The notes: generated by a model from the letters alone, not told the origin. A stretch of DNA of 64,000 nt from Helicobacter macacae MIT 99-5501 (GCF_000507845.1 NZ_KI669454.1:372001-436000); one strand, 5' to 3'. Shown: positions 24,835 to 34,026, numbered from the stretch's first letter. Numbers and translations are program-made.

Positions 24835-26948
24835 TGCAAACTAAACAAAGCAAAAAAAACACCACAAAAAACGCTGACTTAGGCAAGAAGTCGCTAGATT
24901 TACGCACTTCACCCACCAACTCAAACGATAAGCCACAACCCGCGCAAAATTTTACGCTAGAATCTTCCTACTCCCCCGCAGGAGACCAGCCACAAGCCAT
25001 AGATAAAATCACGCGTAGCTTCAAAAGTGGCGCGAGATACGCCACACTGCTAGGCGTAACGGGCAGTGGCAAAACTTTCACTATGGCAAATATCATCGCT
25101 ACGCTAAATATGCCAACACTCATAATGACGCACAACAAAACCCTTGCAGCACAGCTTTATAGCGAGTTTAAGGGCTTTTTCCCGCGCAACCGCGTGGAGT
25201 ATTTCATAAGCCACTTTGATTACTATCAGCCCGAAGCCTACATTCCGCGCAGGGATTTGTTTATTGAAAAGGATTCAAGCATAAATGATGACTTGGAGCG
25301 ACTGCGCCTAAGCGCGACTACTTCGCTTCTAGCTTATGATGATGTCATCGTGGTGGCAAGTGTAAGCGCAAACTACGGGCTAGGCAATCCTGCTGAATAT
25401 CTCACAATGATTGAAAAAATACAAGTGGGCGAGTCGCGCAATCAAAAGGAGTTTTTAATCAAACTTGTGGATATGGGCTATACGCGCAATGACACGGCGT
25501 TTGAGCGGGGGGAATTTCGCGTAAGCGGGGAGGTGGTGGATATTTTCCCTGCGTATAATGAGAGTGAGTTTATCCGCATAGAGTTTTTTGGCGATGAGGT
25601 GGAGCAAATCGCGGTATATGAGGCACTCGAGCACACCAAGCTAAAAAGCCTTGATTCTTTTGTGCTGTATGCAGCAAATCAATTTATCGTGGGGGCAAAT
25701 CGCTTGAGTGAGGCAATCGATGGCATTGAAAAAGAGCTAGATTTGCGTTTGTCAGAATTTAAAGCACAAGGCAAAGAGGTGGAGTATCAGCGACTAAAGG
25801 GTAGAACGGAGTTTGACTTAGAAATGATACGCGAATCGGGGATTTGTAAGGGGATTGAGAACTACGCGCGACACTTGACAGGCAAGAAGGCGGGGGAGAC
25901 GCCTTATTGTTTGCTTGATTATTTTGAGCAAAAGAGAAAGCCCTACCTTGTCATAGTCGATGAGTCCCACGCGAGCCTGCCACAATTTGGAGGAATGTAT
26001 GCGGGGGATAGAAGTCGCAAGGAAGTGCTTGTGGAGTATGGATTTCGCCTCCCTAGTGCGCTAGATAATCGCCCGCTAATGTTTGAGGAATTTATCGCTA
26101 AAGCCCCGCATTTTCTTTTCGTTTCTGCGACACCTGCCAAGCTAGAGATAGAGCTTAGCACGGAGCATATCGCCGAGCAGATTATCCGCCCCACAGGGCT
26201 ACTTGACCCGCTTTATGAAGTGCGCGATAGTGGCAACCAAGTGCTTGATTTGCTCGATGAAATCAAAGCGCGTGTAGAGAAAAAGCAGCGCGTGCTTATC
26301 ACCACGCTTACCAAAAAAATGGCAGAGGAGCTTACCAAATACTACACCGAGCTAGGCATAAAGACGCGCTATATGCACAGCGACATAGATGCTATCGAGC
26401 GTAATCATTTGATTCGCTCACTGCGACTTGGGGAGTTTGATGTGCTAGTGGGGATAAATCTTTTGCGCGAGGGGCTAGACTTGCCCGAAGTGAGCTTGAT
26501 AGCGATTTTGGACGCGGATAAAGAGGGCTTTTTGCGTAGTGAAACAAGCCTAATCCAAACTATGGGGCGTGCCGCACGCAATATCGAGGGCAAAGTAATA
26601 CTCTACTCTGCCAAAGATAAAAACGGCGAGCTTACTATCACGGGCTCGATGAAGCGGGCGTTTGAAATCACGGACTATCGCAGGGCAAAGCAAGAGACGT
26701 TTAATAAGGCGCACAATATCGTGCCAAAAAGCGTCTCGCGCAATGTCGAGCAAGAGCTAAAAATCGAGTCAAGCGGGCTATCACAGCTCTATGAAAGCGG
26801 GCGCAAAAAGGGCGCAAAAATCCCAAAAAGCGAGCGAGAATCCATAATAAAAGAGCTAAAAAAGCAAATGCTTGCAGCGGCAAAAAATCTAGAATTTGAA
26901 GAAGCAGCAAGAGTGCGCGATGAAATCGCCAGAATAAAGGCTATGTAA
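24834..26948 (+). CDS. uvrB: Excinuclease ABC subunit UvrB
   Basis: This 704-residue subunit of nucleotide excision repair loads damaged DNA and recruits UvrC. The helicase motifs are visible: [13 protein letters not shown] (from residue 74), [44 protein letters not shown] and QTMGRAARN. The beta-hairpin region reads [13 protein letters not shown], and the C-terminal UVR motif is [24 protein letters not shown]. Compared with the usual length of about 658, it has an extra 45-residue K/S/N-rich N-terminus if ATG 24834 is used; the conserved protein begins near [14 protein letters not shown]. Its last 177 bases recur at 29580. Confidence 0.95.
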   Translation: MQTKQSKKNTTKNADLGKKSLDLRTSPTNSNDKPQPAQNFTLESSYSPAGDQPQAIDKITRSFKSGARYATLLGVTGSGKTFTMANIIATLNMPTLIMTHNKTLAAQLYSEFKGFFPRNRVEYFISHFDYYQPEAYIPRRDLFIEKDSSINDDLERLRLSATTSLLAYDDVIVVASVSANYGLGNPAEYLTMIEKIQVGESRNQKEFLIKLVDMGYTRNDTAFERGEFRVSGEVVDIFPAYNESEFIRIEFFGDEVEQIAVYEALEHTKLKSLDSFVLYAANQFIVGANRLSEAIDGIEKELDLRLSEFKAQGKEVEYQRLKGRTEFDLEMIRESGICKGIENYARHLTGKKAGETPYCLLDYFEQKRKPYLVIVDESHASLPQFGGMYAGDRSRKEVLVEYGFRLPSALDNRPLMFEEFIAKAPHFLFVSATPAKLEIELSTEHIAEQIIRPTGLLDPLYEVRDSGNQVLDLLDEIKARVEKKQRVLITTLTKKMAEELTKYYTELGIKTRYMHSDIDAIERNHLIRSLRLGEFDVLVGINLLREGLDLPEVSLIAILDADKEGFLRSETSLIQTMGRAARNIEGKVILYSAKDKNGELTITGSMKRAFEITDYRRAKQETFNKAHNIVPKSVSRNVEQELKIESSGLSQLYESGRKKGAKIPKSERESIIKELKKQMLAAAKNLEFEEAARVRDEIARIKAM

Positions 26949-26954
26949 AAAGGC
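26778..26954 (+). repeat. uvrB 3'-end direct repeat, copy 1
   Basis: The last 171 bases of uvrB plus six bases beyond recur at 29580-29756 with no gap and four mismatches (constant offset 2802). The two copies bracket the MFS/Rrf2 region. Confidence 0.9.
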
Positions 26955-27101
26955 TATGTAAAAAAGCCAATGTGAGAAGCAGTGTAAAAAAGCTATGTGA
27001 TTTTTGTAAAATCGAGCAAAAGGCTATGTGTGGGAGGGCGCGAGAGCGATACAAAATACTTTTTATAAACCCAAAAATTGAATTAAAAAACTTCAGTTTT
27101 G

Positions 27102-27662
27102 TTAGTCTATCTTGTCATCGAGTTCGCTTATGAGCTCGCTTAGAAGCACGGTTGAGAGGTAGGACTCTAGCACGGATTGCGCTTGTAAAAATCGTATATC
27201 CAAAATCCCGTGAATATGCTTGCCAAGCGGGCATAGTTCGTTTGGATTGGTATGAAATCTAAAGAGCTGATTTTGGCTTGCTTGAGATTTTTTAGCCTTG
27301 CTAGATTTTGTGGCCGTTTTGGCACTGCTATTTATCGCACTTGCTTGGGCTTGGCTAGATTTTGTGGATTGCACGGCGTTAAAAATATCTAGTAGGCTTA
27401 TCTTGCTAGGGCTTTTGGCAAGCCTTGCTCCACTGCCTCCGCGCCTAGTTTCTATGAGATTCGCGCTTTTTAGCTGGGCTAGGATATTGCGGATTATCAC
27501 GCTATGTGCGCCCACAGATTCTGCCAGAGCCTCGCCTGTCATAGGTTTGCAATGCCTTTTTTTGCTTGGTGGCTTTTTGGCATTTGACTCTGAATGCGCA
27601 TCAAAAAACTCCAAACACATACAGATATGGATAGCGATACTAAAGCGCGATGGGATTTGCAT
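27102..27662 (-). CDS. Rrf2-family transcriptional regulator
   Basis: This 186-residue regulator has the Rrf2 winged-helix N-terminus (SRFSIAIHICMCLEF, ALAESVGAHSVIIRNILAQL, ANLIETRRGGSGARLAKSP). A serine/alanine/lysine-rich insert (about 105-135) separates it from the dimerisation helix (LESYLSTVLLSELISEL). Only one of the cysteines that could bind an Fe-S cluster is in the usual place (ELCPLGKHI), so redox sensing is doubtful; Rrf2 members with few cysteines sense other signals. Its start is 10 bases from the end of the transporter gene on the same strand, so it probably regulates its own operon. Confidence 0.82.
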   Translation of the reverse strand: MQIPSRFSIAIHICMCLEFFDAHSESNAKKPPSKKRHCKPMTGEALAESVGAHSVIIRNILAQLKSANLIETRRGGSGARLAKSPSKISLLDIFNAVQSTKSSQAQASAINSSAKTATKSSKAKKSQASQNQLFRFHTNPNELCPLGKHIHGILDIRFLQAQSVLESYLSTVLLSELISELDDKID

Positions 27663-27671
27663 TTTGCCCCT

Positions 27672-29294
27672 TTAATTTTTGGGTGCATTATACCGCAAAA
27701 ACTTCCACACAAGCAAACTCAAAACCACACAAAAAACGCCCAAAATCCATAGTGTGTAAGAAAACGCGTTGATGAGATTTTGGCTAGCAAAATCTAGGCT
27801 AGATTGCGCTTGAGAGAGAAATAACGCCATTAGTGCGCCATATATGGCTACTCCTACTGCTTCGCTTCCTAGACGAAATCCATTTAGCACGCCTGCGGCA
27901 AAGCCACTTTTGGCTGACTCTACGCTACTAAGTGCGAGATTGTCAATCGCTCCTGCGTGCAAACCCATACCCACTCCTATGACAAGAAGCACGCAAGCCA
28001 AAGCCACAAAAAGTGCCACTCCACTTGCATATCGCAAAACTACAATGAGCACAAATAGCCCTAAGCTCATCATTAGCGACATTGCAAGGCTTAGGAGTTT
28101 TGGCGTGTTCGCGCTTTTTGAGCTTGCTAGAATTTTGCCTGCGATAATGGGGCAAAAGAGCATAGGAGCGGTAAGGAAAAGCATAAAAAGTCCAGAATGT
28201 GCAGCGGATAAATCAAATGTGCGCTGCAAGAAAGAGGGGAAATAAGTCAAAAGCACTACGAAGCTAAACCCAGCAATCACGCACACAAGCATATATCCTA
28301 CAAATCTTGCATTGCTTAGCACGCTAAAATCTAGCAAGGGGAATTTGCCTTGCGCGTGCAAATATCGCTGCTGTGCTCCAAAGATAATGCCAATGATAAC
28401 GCTAAAGGCTAAAATCCATAGTGTAGTAGGGCTTGAAATCTCGCTAATGCGCGTAATAAAAAGCATAAAGCTAAACAAAAAGCCTATAAACAAAATCGCA
28501 CCAAGTGCGTCAAACGCAGGCTTTATCGCTTGCTCATCTTGCGTGGCTTTTTTATCTTTGGGTAGCACGGGGCTTAGAAGTAGCACCACAAAAAGCACGA
28601 TAAAGTGAAAGGTAAAAATACTGCGCCAAGAAATATCAAACGAAATATCAAAAAAAGCGATAGAAACGCCACTAAAAAGCTCAATCAAAAGCCCTGAAAT
28701 AGTGGGGCTAAGCGTGATACCAAGCCCTGCGGTAGTGCCAAAAAGCGCGAATGCTTTGGCTCGGTGCTTTTCATCAAAGGTTTTGACTAAGATAGACGCA
28801 CCGCACGCAAACACGCTCGCCCCACCAAGCCCTGCAATCCCACGCGCAATATCAAGGAGGAGCAAGTTTAAGCTAAGCACAGAGAGAGCAGAGCCTATGA
28901 GGTAGAGAAAAACGCCTAAAATAAGGCATTTCCTCGCACCAAATCTATCGGCAAAAGCACCCCAAATAAGCGTGAAAGTCGCAAAGCAGAGATTGAAGTT
29001 ATTGACTACCCACTGCAAAAGTGCGCTAAAGGTGGCTTGACTTTGGGAGGTATCGCGTGTGGGGATAAGTGTGCTTTGGGCGATAGCGTGGGTAGAATGC
29101 GTAATGTCGCTAAAACTTTGCGCGACAAACTCTAGCGCAATGGCTGTGCCAGAAATCGAGCTAGGCACGACAAACACGGCAAGCAAAATGGTAAGCAAGA
29201 TAAGATTTTGCTTTGTGTGATTGGCTTGCGGGGACTGCTTATTTTGCTGATTTTGCGGGCTTTGTGGATTTTGTGGTTGGGTTGTGTTACTCAT
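27672..29294 (-). CDS. MFS drug-efflux transporter
   Basis: This 540-residue protein has about 14 hydrophobic segments and the major-facilitator motif A-like WGAFADRFGARKCLILGVFLYLIGS (about 110-135), followed by GIAGLGGASVFACGASILV. The DHA2/QacA-type 14-TM layout suggests proton-driven export of drugs or toxic compounds. The N-terminal 30 residues are N/Q/P-rich. ATG 29294 overlaps the stop of the P450 remnant upstream (ATGA) and has GGAG before it. With the downstream Rrf2 gene it forms a compact efflux unit. Confidence 0.85.
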   Translation of the reverse strand: MSNTTQPQNPQSPQNQQNKQSPQANHTKQNLILLTILLAVFVVPSSISGTAIALEFVAQSFSDITHSTHAIAQSTLIPTRDTSQSQATFSALLQWVVNNFNLCFATFTLIWGAFADRFGARKCLILGVFLYLIGSALSVLSLNLLLLDIARGIAGLGGASVFACGASILVKTFDEKHRAKAFALFGTTAGLGITLSPTISGLLIELFSGVSIAFFDISFDISWRSIFTFHFIVLFVVLLLSPVLPKDKKATQDEQAIKPAFDALGAILFIGFLFSFMLFITRISEISSPTTLWILAFSVIIGIIFGAQQRYLHAQGKFPLLDFSVLSNARFVGYMLVCVIAGFSFVVLLTYFPSFLQRTFDLSAAHSGLFMLFLTAPMLFCPIIAGKILASSKSANTPKLLSLAMSLMMSLGLFVLIVVLRYASGVALFVALACVLLVIGVGMGLHAGAIDNLALSSVESAKSGFAAGVLNGFRLGSEAVGVAIYGALMALFLSQAQSSLDFASQNLINAFSYTLWILGVFCVVLSLLVWKFLRYNAPKN

Positions 29295-29476
29295 TGAGGT
29301 CTCCTTTGGTTTAAGATTGGAATATTTTTAGGGCGGTGCAATATGACACCATTATCCCATTGAATTGGGGTTGTTTTATCAAGTGTGATATTTGGCAATT
29401 GGGTAACTAATTCTTGCAATATAAGTTGTAATTCCAACATAGCTAAATGTTTCCCCATACAACTATGTTTGCCAGT
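29291..29476 (-). pseudogene. Cytochrome P450 C-terminal remnant
   Basis: A 61-codon open stretch on the minus strand begins TGKHSCMGKHLAMLELQLIL and continues with VTQLPNITLDKTTPIQWDNG then VILHRPKNI. It fits the P450 heme-thiolate signature GxHxCxGxxLAxxE and the strand-turn-strand that ends the fold. A TAA lies one codon before the visible part, and the preceding DNA is AT-rich with no further P450 sequence, so only the last 15% remains. The stop overlaps the start of the transporter gene (ATGA), meaning the two were once one operon. A P450 occurs in Campylobacter jejuni but is rare in Helicobacter. Confidence 0.75.
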
Positions 29477-29491
29477 TTAATTTCCTTTTTA

Positions 29492-29532
29492 TTTAGTTTT
29501 ATTGTAATGTGTTATATTATAATAAAACTAAA
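29492..29532. repeat. Perfect 12-bp inverted repeat near the island edge
   Basis: TTTAGTTTTATT and AATAAAACTAAA are separated by 17 AT-rich bases. It lies between the P450 remnant and the second uvrB fragment. It may be an operator or the scar of a mobile element; no transposase was seen. Confidence 0.6.
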
Positions 29533-29579
29533 AAGTCAATAGTTTTTTTGCAGTATAACAATCAATATTAGTGAGCTTA

Positions 29580-29756
29580 CTATCACAGCTCTATGAAAGC
29601 GAGCGCAAAAAGGGCGCGAAAATCCCAAAAAGCGAGCGAGAATCCATAATAAAAGAGCTAAAAAAGCAAATGCTTGCAGCGGCAAAAAATCTAGAATTTG
29701 AAGAAGCAACAAGAGTGCGCGATGAAATCGCTAGAATAAAGGCTATGTAAAAAGGC
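29580..29756 (+). pseudogene. Duplicated uvrB 3'-end fragment
   Basis: This 177-base copy of the uvrB 3' end translates as [20 protein letters not shown] to DEIARIKAM and stop, with two amino-acid changes (Gly to Glu, Ala to Thr) relative to the intact gene. It has no start codon or promoter context and is not functional. It marks the right edge of the inserted MFS/Rrf2/P450 segment. Confidence 0.9.
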
Positions 29757-30070
29757 GAAGTTAAGAGCGCAAGAGCGATATAAAACGCGTTAGCGCAAAA
29801 CACACAAAGCACAAAACCTAGCACAAACAAAATCCACAATCCAAAATTTTAAAGCAAGTTTTTTTATCTCTCTTTTTGCCCTAGCCACACGCTTTTAAGC
29901 GACTTTTTGTAAAACTTCTCCCAACCCTTTGCGACAAAAATTGCAACAAAAAATCTTGCAAAATATTCCTACGCATTTAAGATTCACTTTAGTTTCACAT
30001 AGACAAGCCATAATTCTCTCACGCTAAAAGGCAAAGGACTTTTAGCGAATTTATTTCTAAGGAGCTTCAG
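29757..30070. other. Intergenic region after the uvrB fragment
   Basis: These 314 bases contain no recognised gene. A possible -10 box (CATAAT, near 30009) and an AAGGAG site (from 30059) serve the small secreted-protein gene at 30071. Confidence 0.45.
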
Positions 30071-30440
30071 ATGAAGAGAAAAGTTGTCGTTGCACTAAGT
30101 GCTGTTTTGGTTGGCTCAAGTCTATATGCAGATAGTTGGCTAAAGGGAAGTGTCATCGAAGTAAAAGATGAGCAAAAAACCATAGTGGTTGATACTATCT
30201 ATTCAGGTCCTATTGAGGTAAAAATTTTGCCTGATACAAAGAAAAAACTTGATGATTGTGGTTGGTTTAAAGAGAGAGAAGTTTGTGGATATAAAAATCG
30301 GCACATTTGTTAAGGTTGATGGGAATTATGCAAGCTATGCTATTCCTGCTGCCCAATCTAGCTCTCAAAGTGCTGTGCCACAAAATATGGCTATCGCTAC
30401 AAAAGTCAAGGTAAAATGCAACCCGACTAAGGCTTACTAA
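30071..30440 (+). pseudogene. Small secreted protein gene with a frameshift at a GA repeat
   Basis: The first frame (30071-30313) gives a clear signal peptide, MKRKVVVALSAVLVGSSLYA, and a mature part DSWLKGSVIEVKDEQKTIVV, then runs into a stop after an out-of-frame tail. The second frame (up to 30440) continues naturally as KFVDIKIGTFVKVDGNYASY. The break lies at (GA)4, 30272-30279: adding one GA unit restores a single protein of 123 residues. The family is unknown; size and signal suggest a periplasmic protein. It may be a slipped-strand contingency gene in the OFF state, a recent mutation, or a sequencing error. Confidence 0.65.
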
Positions 30441-30624
30441 AACTTTCAAGGGCGATTTGTCGCTATCTAAGGCAACGGCAAATCGCTTAGAGATTTTCTT
30501 TGGCAAGCACTACTAGCTTTGTAAGTGTCGTATTAAGGGGCATTGCAAAAATATTTAGCAGTGTTTAGCCATAAAAATGGTAGAGCGTTTGTGATAGTGA
30601 TTTATCTAAACGCCCACACATTTT

Positions 30625-30894
30625 ATGATTACACTTTACACCTCCACACTTTATGTCCATATACTTTGCCATAGAGTAAAATCCAAATACACTAACCTCG
30701 CTAGATTTTCTTGCAACCCCCTCATCACTTCACTTAAGCAAAACAAACTCATCAACGCTCTAAAAGCTATCGAGTGCAAAAATGAGATTTTTCGCTCACT
30801 CATTTTGCAAAATCAAGCCTTTTCAAAGGCGATTTTGGATACATTTACCACCGATGAAAAGTTTGCAAATTCTACACATAAGGACACACTATGA
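30625..30894 (+). CDS. Short ORF overlapping the hsdM start
   Basis: An 89-codon frame ends in TGA overlapping ATG 30891 of hsdM (ATGA). The second half (about 28-89: SCNPLITSLKQNKLINALKA, QAFSKAILDTFTTDEKFANS) has plausible protein composition; the first 25 residues look like noise and there is no clear ribosome binding site at ATG 30625. It could be a real small gene coupled to hsdM, or a relic of a longer one. No family is recognised. Confidence 0.3.
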   Translation: MITLYTSTLYVHILCHRVKSKYTNLARFSCNPLITSLKQNKLINALKAIECKNEIFRSLILQNQAFSKAILDTFTTDEKFANSTHKDTL

Positions 30895-32396
30895 AAACCA
30901 CCAAAGACACCATAAACACGATTGTTTGGAAAGCCTGTGATAGCTTTCGTGGCTCTATGGATAATAGCGACTACAAAGACTATATCCTTACAATGCTTTT
31001 TGTAAAATACCTTAGCGACTTTCACAAAGAAAAGCTAGAAATCTTACAAAAGCAATATAATGGCAACGCCGAGCGCATAGAATCAAAGCTCAAAAAAGAG
31101 CGATTTTGTCTTGATGAGAGTTGCACATTTGATTATCTACTAGCCCACAAAGAGTCATCAAATCTAGGCGAAATCATCAACACCGCGCTAGAAAAGATAG
31201 AGCGGGATAACGCCCAAAATTTAGAGGGGATTTTCCGTAGCATAGATTTTAATAACAAAAACAAGCTAGGCGATACCAAAGAGCGCAATGCCCTGCTAAA
31301 AAATCTACTAGAAGATTTTAGCGATTCGCGCCTTGACTTGCGTCCATCACACTTGGAGGACAATGACTGCTTAGGCGATGCTTACGAATACCTTATCGCG
31401 CACTTTGCCGAGAGTGCTGGGAAAAAGGGCGGTGAGTTTTACACGCCAAGCGCGGTTTCTACCCTACTAGCCGAGCTTATAGAGCCAAAGGACGGCATAA
31501 GCGTGTATGACCCTGCTTGTGGCTCTGGCTCACTACTTATCAAAGTCGCCAAAACTTTGAGCCACAAATACGGCGCACAAGGCAAAAATTTCAGGCTCTA
31601 TGGGCAGGAGAAAAATGGACAAACTCACGCCCTTTGCAAGATGAATATGTTTTTGCACGAGATAAACGACTCCAAAATCGAGTGGGGCGATACGATTCGC
31701 AATCCTTTGCATACCACTTCGCCAAGTGCATTGCAGACTTTTGATAGAGTGGTGGCAAATCCGCCTTTTAGCCTTGATAAGTGGGGTGAGGAAGTCGCGC
31801 AAAATGACGCGTTTTCTCGTTTCAAATTTGGGATTCCGCCAAAAAGCAAGGGAGATTATGCCTTTGTGTTGCAAATGCTTGCTTCGCTAAATGAGAGTGG
31901 CACTATGGGCGTAATCCTCCCGCACGGCGTGTTATTTCGCGGGGCAAGTGAGGGCAAAATCCGCCAAAACCTAATCGATAGCAATTTGCTTCATTGCGTA
32001 ATCGGGCTACCTAGCAATCTATTTTTTGGCACGAGTATCCCCGCGTGTATTTTGATTTTTAAAAAGCAAAGGCAAGATAGAAGTGTGCTATTTATAGACG
32101 CGTCCAAAGACTACGAAAAAGGCAAAAATCAAAACAAACTCACCCCCGCCCACATAGCCAAAATCCTAGACGCTTACAAAAAACGCCAAAATATCGCCAA
32201 ATACGCCCATCTAGCCACTTATGAGGAAATCAAAGCAAATGAGTATAATCTCAACATTCCGCGCTATGTGGATAGCTTTGATGAGGAGGAGATTATCGAT
32301 TTGGGCGCGACAAAGGAAGAAATAGCACGACTTGAAGCGGAATTAGCACGAATCCAAAAGGAAATGAATGGCTACTTAGAGGAGCTAGGGCTGTGA
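30891..32396 (+). CDS. hsdM: Type I restriction enzyme methyltransferase subunit HsdM
   Basis: This 501-residue N6-adenine methyltransferase subunit of a type I R-M complex starts with the HsdM_N helical domain (TINTIVWKACDSFRGSMDNS, YILTMLFVKYLSD). It then has EFYTPSAVSTLLAELI, AdoMet motif DPACGSGSLLIKV (from D207) and the catalytic NPPF (290-293). It methylates with HsdS and is needed for cutting by HsdR. It is the first gene of the locus. Unlike the genes further down it is followed by a gap of 259 bases, which holds two structured repeats. Confidence 0.96.
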   Translation: MKTTKDTINTIVWKACDSFRGSMDNSDYKDYILTMLFVKYLSDFHKEKLEILQKQYNGNAERIESKLKKERFCLDESCTFDYLLAHKESSNLGEIINTALEKIERDNAQNLEGIFRSIDFNNKNKLGDTKERNALLKNLLEDFSDSRLDLRPSHLEDNDCLGDAYEYLIAHFAESAGKKGGEFYTPSAVSTLLAELIEPKDGISVYDPACGSGSLLIKVAKTLSHKYGAQGKNFRLYGQEKNGQTHALCKMNMFLHEINDSKIEWGDTIRNPLHTTSPSALQTFDRVVANPPFSLDKWGEEVAQNDAFSRFKFGIPPKSKGDYAFVLQMLASLNESGTMGVILPHGVLFRGASEGKIRQNLIDSNLLHCVIGLPSNLFFGTSIPACILIFKKQRQDRSVLFIDASKDYEKGKNQNKLTPAHIAKILDAYKKRQNIAKYAHLATYEEIKANEYNLNIPRYVDSFDEEEIIDLGATKEEIARLEAELARIQKEMNGYLEELGL

Positions 32397-32410
32397 GAGG
32401 GATTATCGTG

Positions 32411-32460
32411 TCATTGCGAGATTTTTTGTGTGCGAAGCGCGTGAAATCGTGGCAATCCAC
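32411..32460. repeat. Dispersed repeat, TCATTGCGAG family
   Basis: This copy begins TCATTGCGAG and ends CGTGGCAATCCAC, with an inner GCGAAGCGCGTGAA stretch. Related copies are at 33940, 54451 and 54915. The termini are imperfectly complementary. Confidence 0.6.
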
Positions 32461-32547
32461 AAGGTAGCATAGGACAAAAAGCACAATAAAAAGGATAGAA
32501 TTATGAAAATATATAGAAGTCAAAATCAAGCAGGACTAAATCAAAAT

Positions 32548-32609
32548 AGCCCAAAGCGTCCTCCCCGCAAGGGAGCACCCGCTATTCATAGCGGTAAGAC
32601 CTTTGGGCT
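32548..32609. repeat. Structured three-way-junction element
   Basis: The outer arms AGCCCAAAG (32548-32556) and CTTTGGGCT (32601-32609) pair perfectly. Inside are two hairpins: CTCCC/GGGAG with loop CGCAA, and CCGCTAT/ATAGCGG. The first hairpin shares its CCGCAAGGGAG core with the main palindromic repeat of this window. It reads like a dispersed repeat capable of an RNA fold rather than a tRNA: the arm lengths and loops do not fit one. A TATAAT box follows at 32622-32627, 29 bases before the next gene. Confidence 0.6.
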
Positions 32610-32655
32610 TAGATTGGCAATTATAATATAAAAAACTTAAAGGAATTATGCAAAA

Positions 32656-33687
32656 ATGAAAAATCTCATTTCACAAAACGCCGATTTCAAGCACTTCGTA
32701 GAGGAAATCAAATCCAAAATCCACTCCGCCCACGCATTCGCACTAAAAGCGGTAAATAAAGAACTCATCGCCCTTTATAGCGACATAGGCAAAATCATTG
32801 TCCAAAGGCAAGAGAAATTTGGCTGGGGCAAAAGTGTGGTGGAAAGTCTATCAAAAGAATTGCAAAGCGAGATTGAGGGATTAAGCGGATTTAGCCCTCA
32901 AAATTTATGGAATATGCGACAATACTATCTTACTTACAAAGATAATGAAATTCTCCAGACACTGTCTAGAGAAATCTCGTGGTCGCACAATGTGCTTATT
33001 TTTCAAAAATGCAAAGATGATTTGCAAAAAGAATTCTACATAAAATCCACGCTCAAATACGCTTGGAGCTATCGTATGCTAGATAATCACATAGATAATC
33101 AAACTTACGAAAAATCCCTTTTATCACAAAATAACTTCAAATCCACACTACCACAAAATCTATCCGCCAAAGCTACTCTTATCTTAAAAGATGAATATAC
33201 ATTTAACTTTTTGTCCCTAAATGACGAGTATAGTGAGCGTGAGCTAGAACTCGCCCTTATAAAGCAAGTGCGTGAGTTTCTCACACAAATGGGAAGTGAA
33301 TACGCCTTTATGGGCAATCAATACAAGCTAGAAGCAGATGGGCAGGAGTTTTTCATCGATTTGCTTTTATATCACAGAGGGCTAAAATCTCTAATCGCCA
33401 TAGAGCTAAAAATAGGCGCATTTAAGCCAGAATACGCAGGAAAGATGAACTTTTATCTATCTTTGCTAAACGACAAAGTGCGCCTAAATGACGAAAATCC
33501 CAGCATAGGCATAATCATCTGCAAAGATAAAAGTAAAACCATAGTCGAATATGCGCTAAAAAACACTACTCAACCCATAGGCGTAGCCACCTACACACTT
33601 ACAAAAACTCTGCCAAAAGATTTAGCCAAGCGACTGCCTACACCAAAAGAGATAGAAAAGAAATTGCAAGGATTTTTTGATGAATGA
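32656..33687 (+). CDS. DUF1016 (YhcG-like) PD-(D/E)xK nuclease
   Basis: This 343-residue protein has the DUF1016 N-terminal helical domain (NKELIALYSDIGKIIVQRQE, GFSPQNLWNMRQYYLTY) and the C-terminal nuclease domain with YAFMGNQYKLEADGQEFFID and LIAIELKIGAFKPEYAGKMN. The catalytic Asp is in FFIDLL and the ExK pair in IELK. Such proteins are frequent passengers in type I R-M loci, but their role is unsettled. The region upstream has an odd three-codon frame (ATGCAAAAATGA) that overlaps this ATG, with AAGGA before it. Confidence 0.88.
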   Translation: MKNLISQNADFKHFVEEIKSKIHSAHAFALKAVNKELIALYSDIGKIIVQRQEKFGWGKSVVESLSKELQSEIEGLSGFSPQNLWNMRQYYLTYKDNEILQTLSREISWSHNVLIFQKCKDDLQKEFYIKSTLKYAWSYRMLDNHIDNQTYEKSLLSQNNFKSTLPQNLSAKATLILKDEYTFNFLSLNDEYSERELELALIKQVREFLTQMGSEYAFMGNQYKLEADGQEFFIDLLLYHRGLKSLIAIELKIGAFKPEYAGKMNFYLSLLNDKVRLNDENPSIGIIICKDKSKTIVEYALKNTTQPIGVATYTLTKTLPKDLAKRLPTPKEIEKKLQGFFDE

Positions 33688-33731
33688 AAAACACATAAAT
33701 AAAAGTCTTTGCGAGAGCGATTCGACCAAAA

Positions 33732-33829
33732 AACCCCTCCCTTGCGAAGTGGAATCCCAAATAAGCCCCCTTTTGCGTGAAGCAGAATCCAAAAGCCCCC
33801 TCCCTTGCGGAGGGGGTTTGGGGGTGGGT
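33732..33829. repeat. Palindromic repeat, one intact and two decayed copies
   Basis: The intact forward copy (33795-33829) is identical to those at 22474 and 22933. Decayed copies lie at about 33732-33757 and 33764-33781. All are inside the reading frame of the hsdS fragment. Confidence 0.8.
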
Positions 33830-33939
33830 ATAATCCCGCAAGGCTACAAGCAAACAAGCATTGGCATTATCCCGCAGGATTGGGAAGTGGTGCGCTTGGG
33901 GGAAGTTTGCAGAACCACTATGAATCAAATGCGAAAATC

Positions 33940-33985
33940 CGTCATTGCGAGGCAGTGGCAAAGCCACAACGAAGCAATCCACAAA
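33940..33985. repeat. Dispersed repeat, TCATTGCGAG family
   Basis: The copy begins CGTCATTGCGAGGCAGTGG and ends GAAGCAATCCAC. It closes the reading frame of the truncated hsdS fragment. Confidence 0.6.
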
Positions 33986-34026
33986 TCAGCTAATATAGAT
34001 TTGCAATGATAAATTAAGGTATTAAA

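Larger units (their letters stand above)
33680..34009 (+). pseudogene. Truncated HsdS 5' fragment with inserted repeats
   Basis: Only the start of an HsdS target-recognition domain remains: SIGIIPQDWEVVRLGEVC. Before it lie three copies (two decayed) of the palindromic repeat, read as KPLPCEVESQI, SPLLREAESK and SPLPCGGGLGVG, which lengthen the N-terminus. After the MNQMRK residues the frame runs into a TCATTGCGAG-family repeat (33940-33985) and stops. ATG 33680 overlaps the stop of the nuclease gene. The downstream hsdS begins with the same ATGAATCAA bases, which suggests replacement of the first recognition domain by recombination. Confidence 0.7.

Noticed and set aside
29591-29839. 82-residue hydrophobic minus-strand frame over the uvrB fragment
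   Set aside because: It is the antisense of the duplicated uvrB end; the same sequence lies antisense in the intact gene.
32548-32609. Possible tRNA or riboswitch, because of the cloverleaf-like pairing
   Set aside because: Arm and loop lengths, the missing T-loop sequence and the missing anticodon arm exclude a tRNA; no known riboswitch consensus was recognised; it matches a dispersed repeat better.
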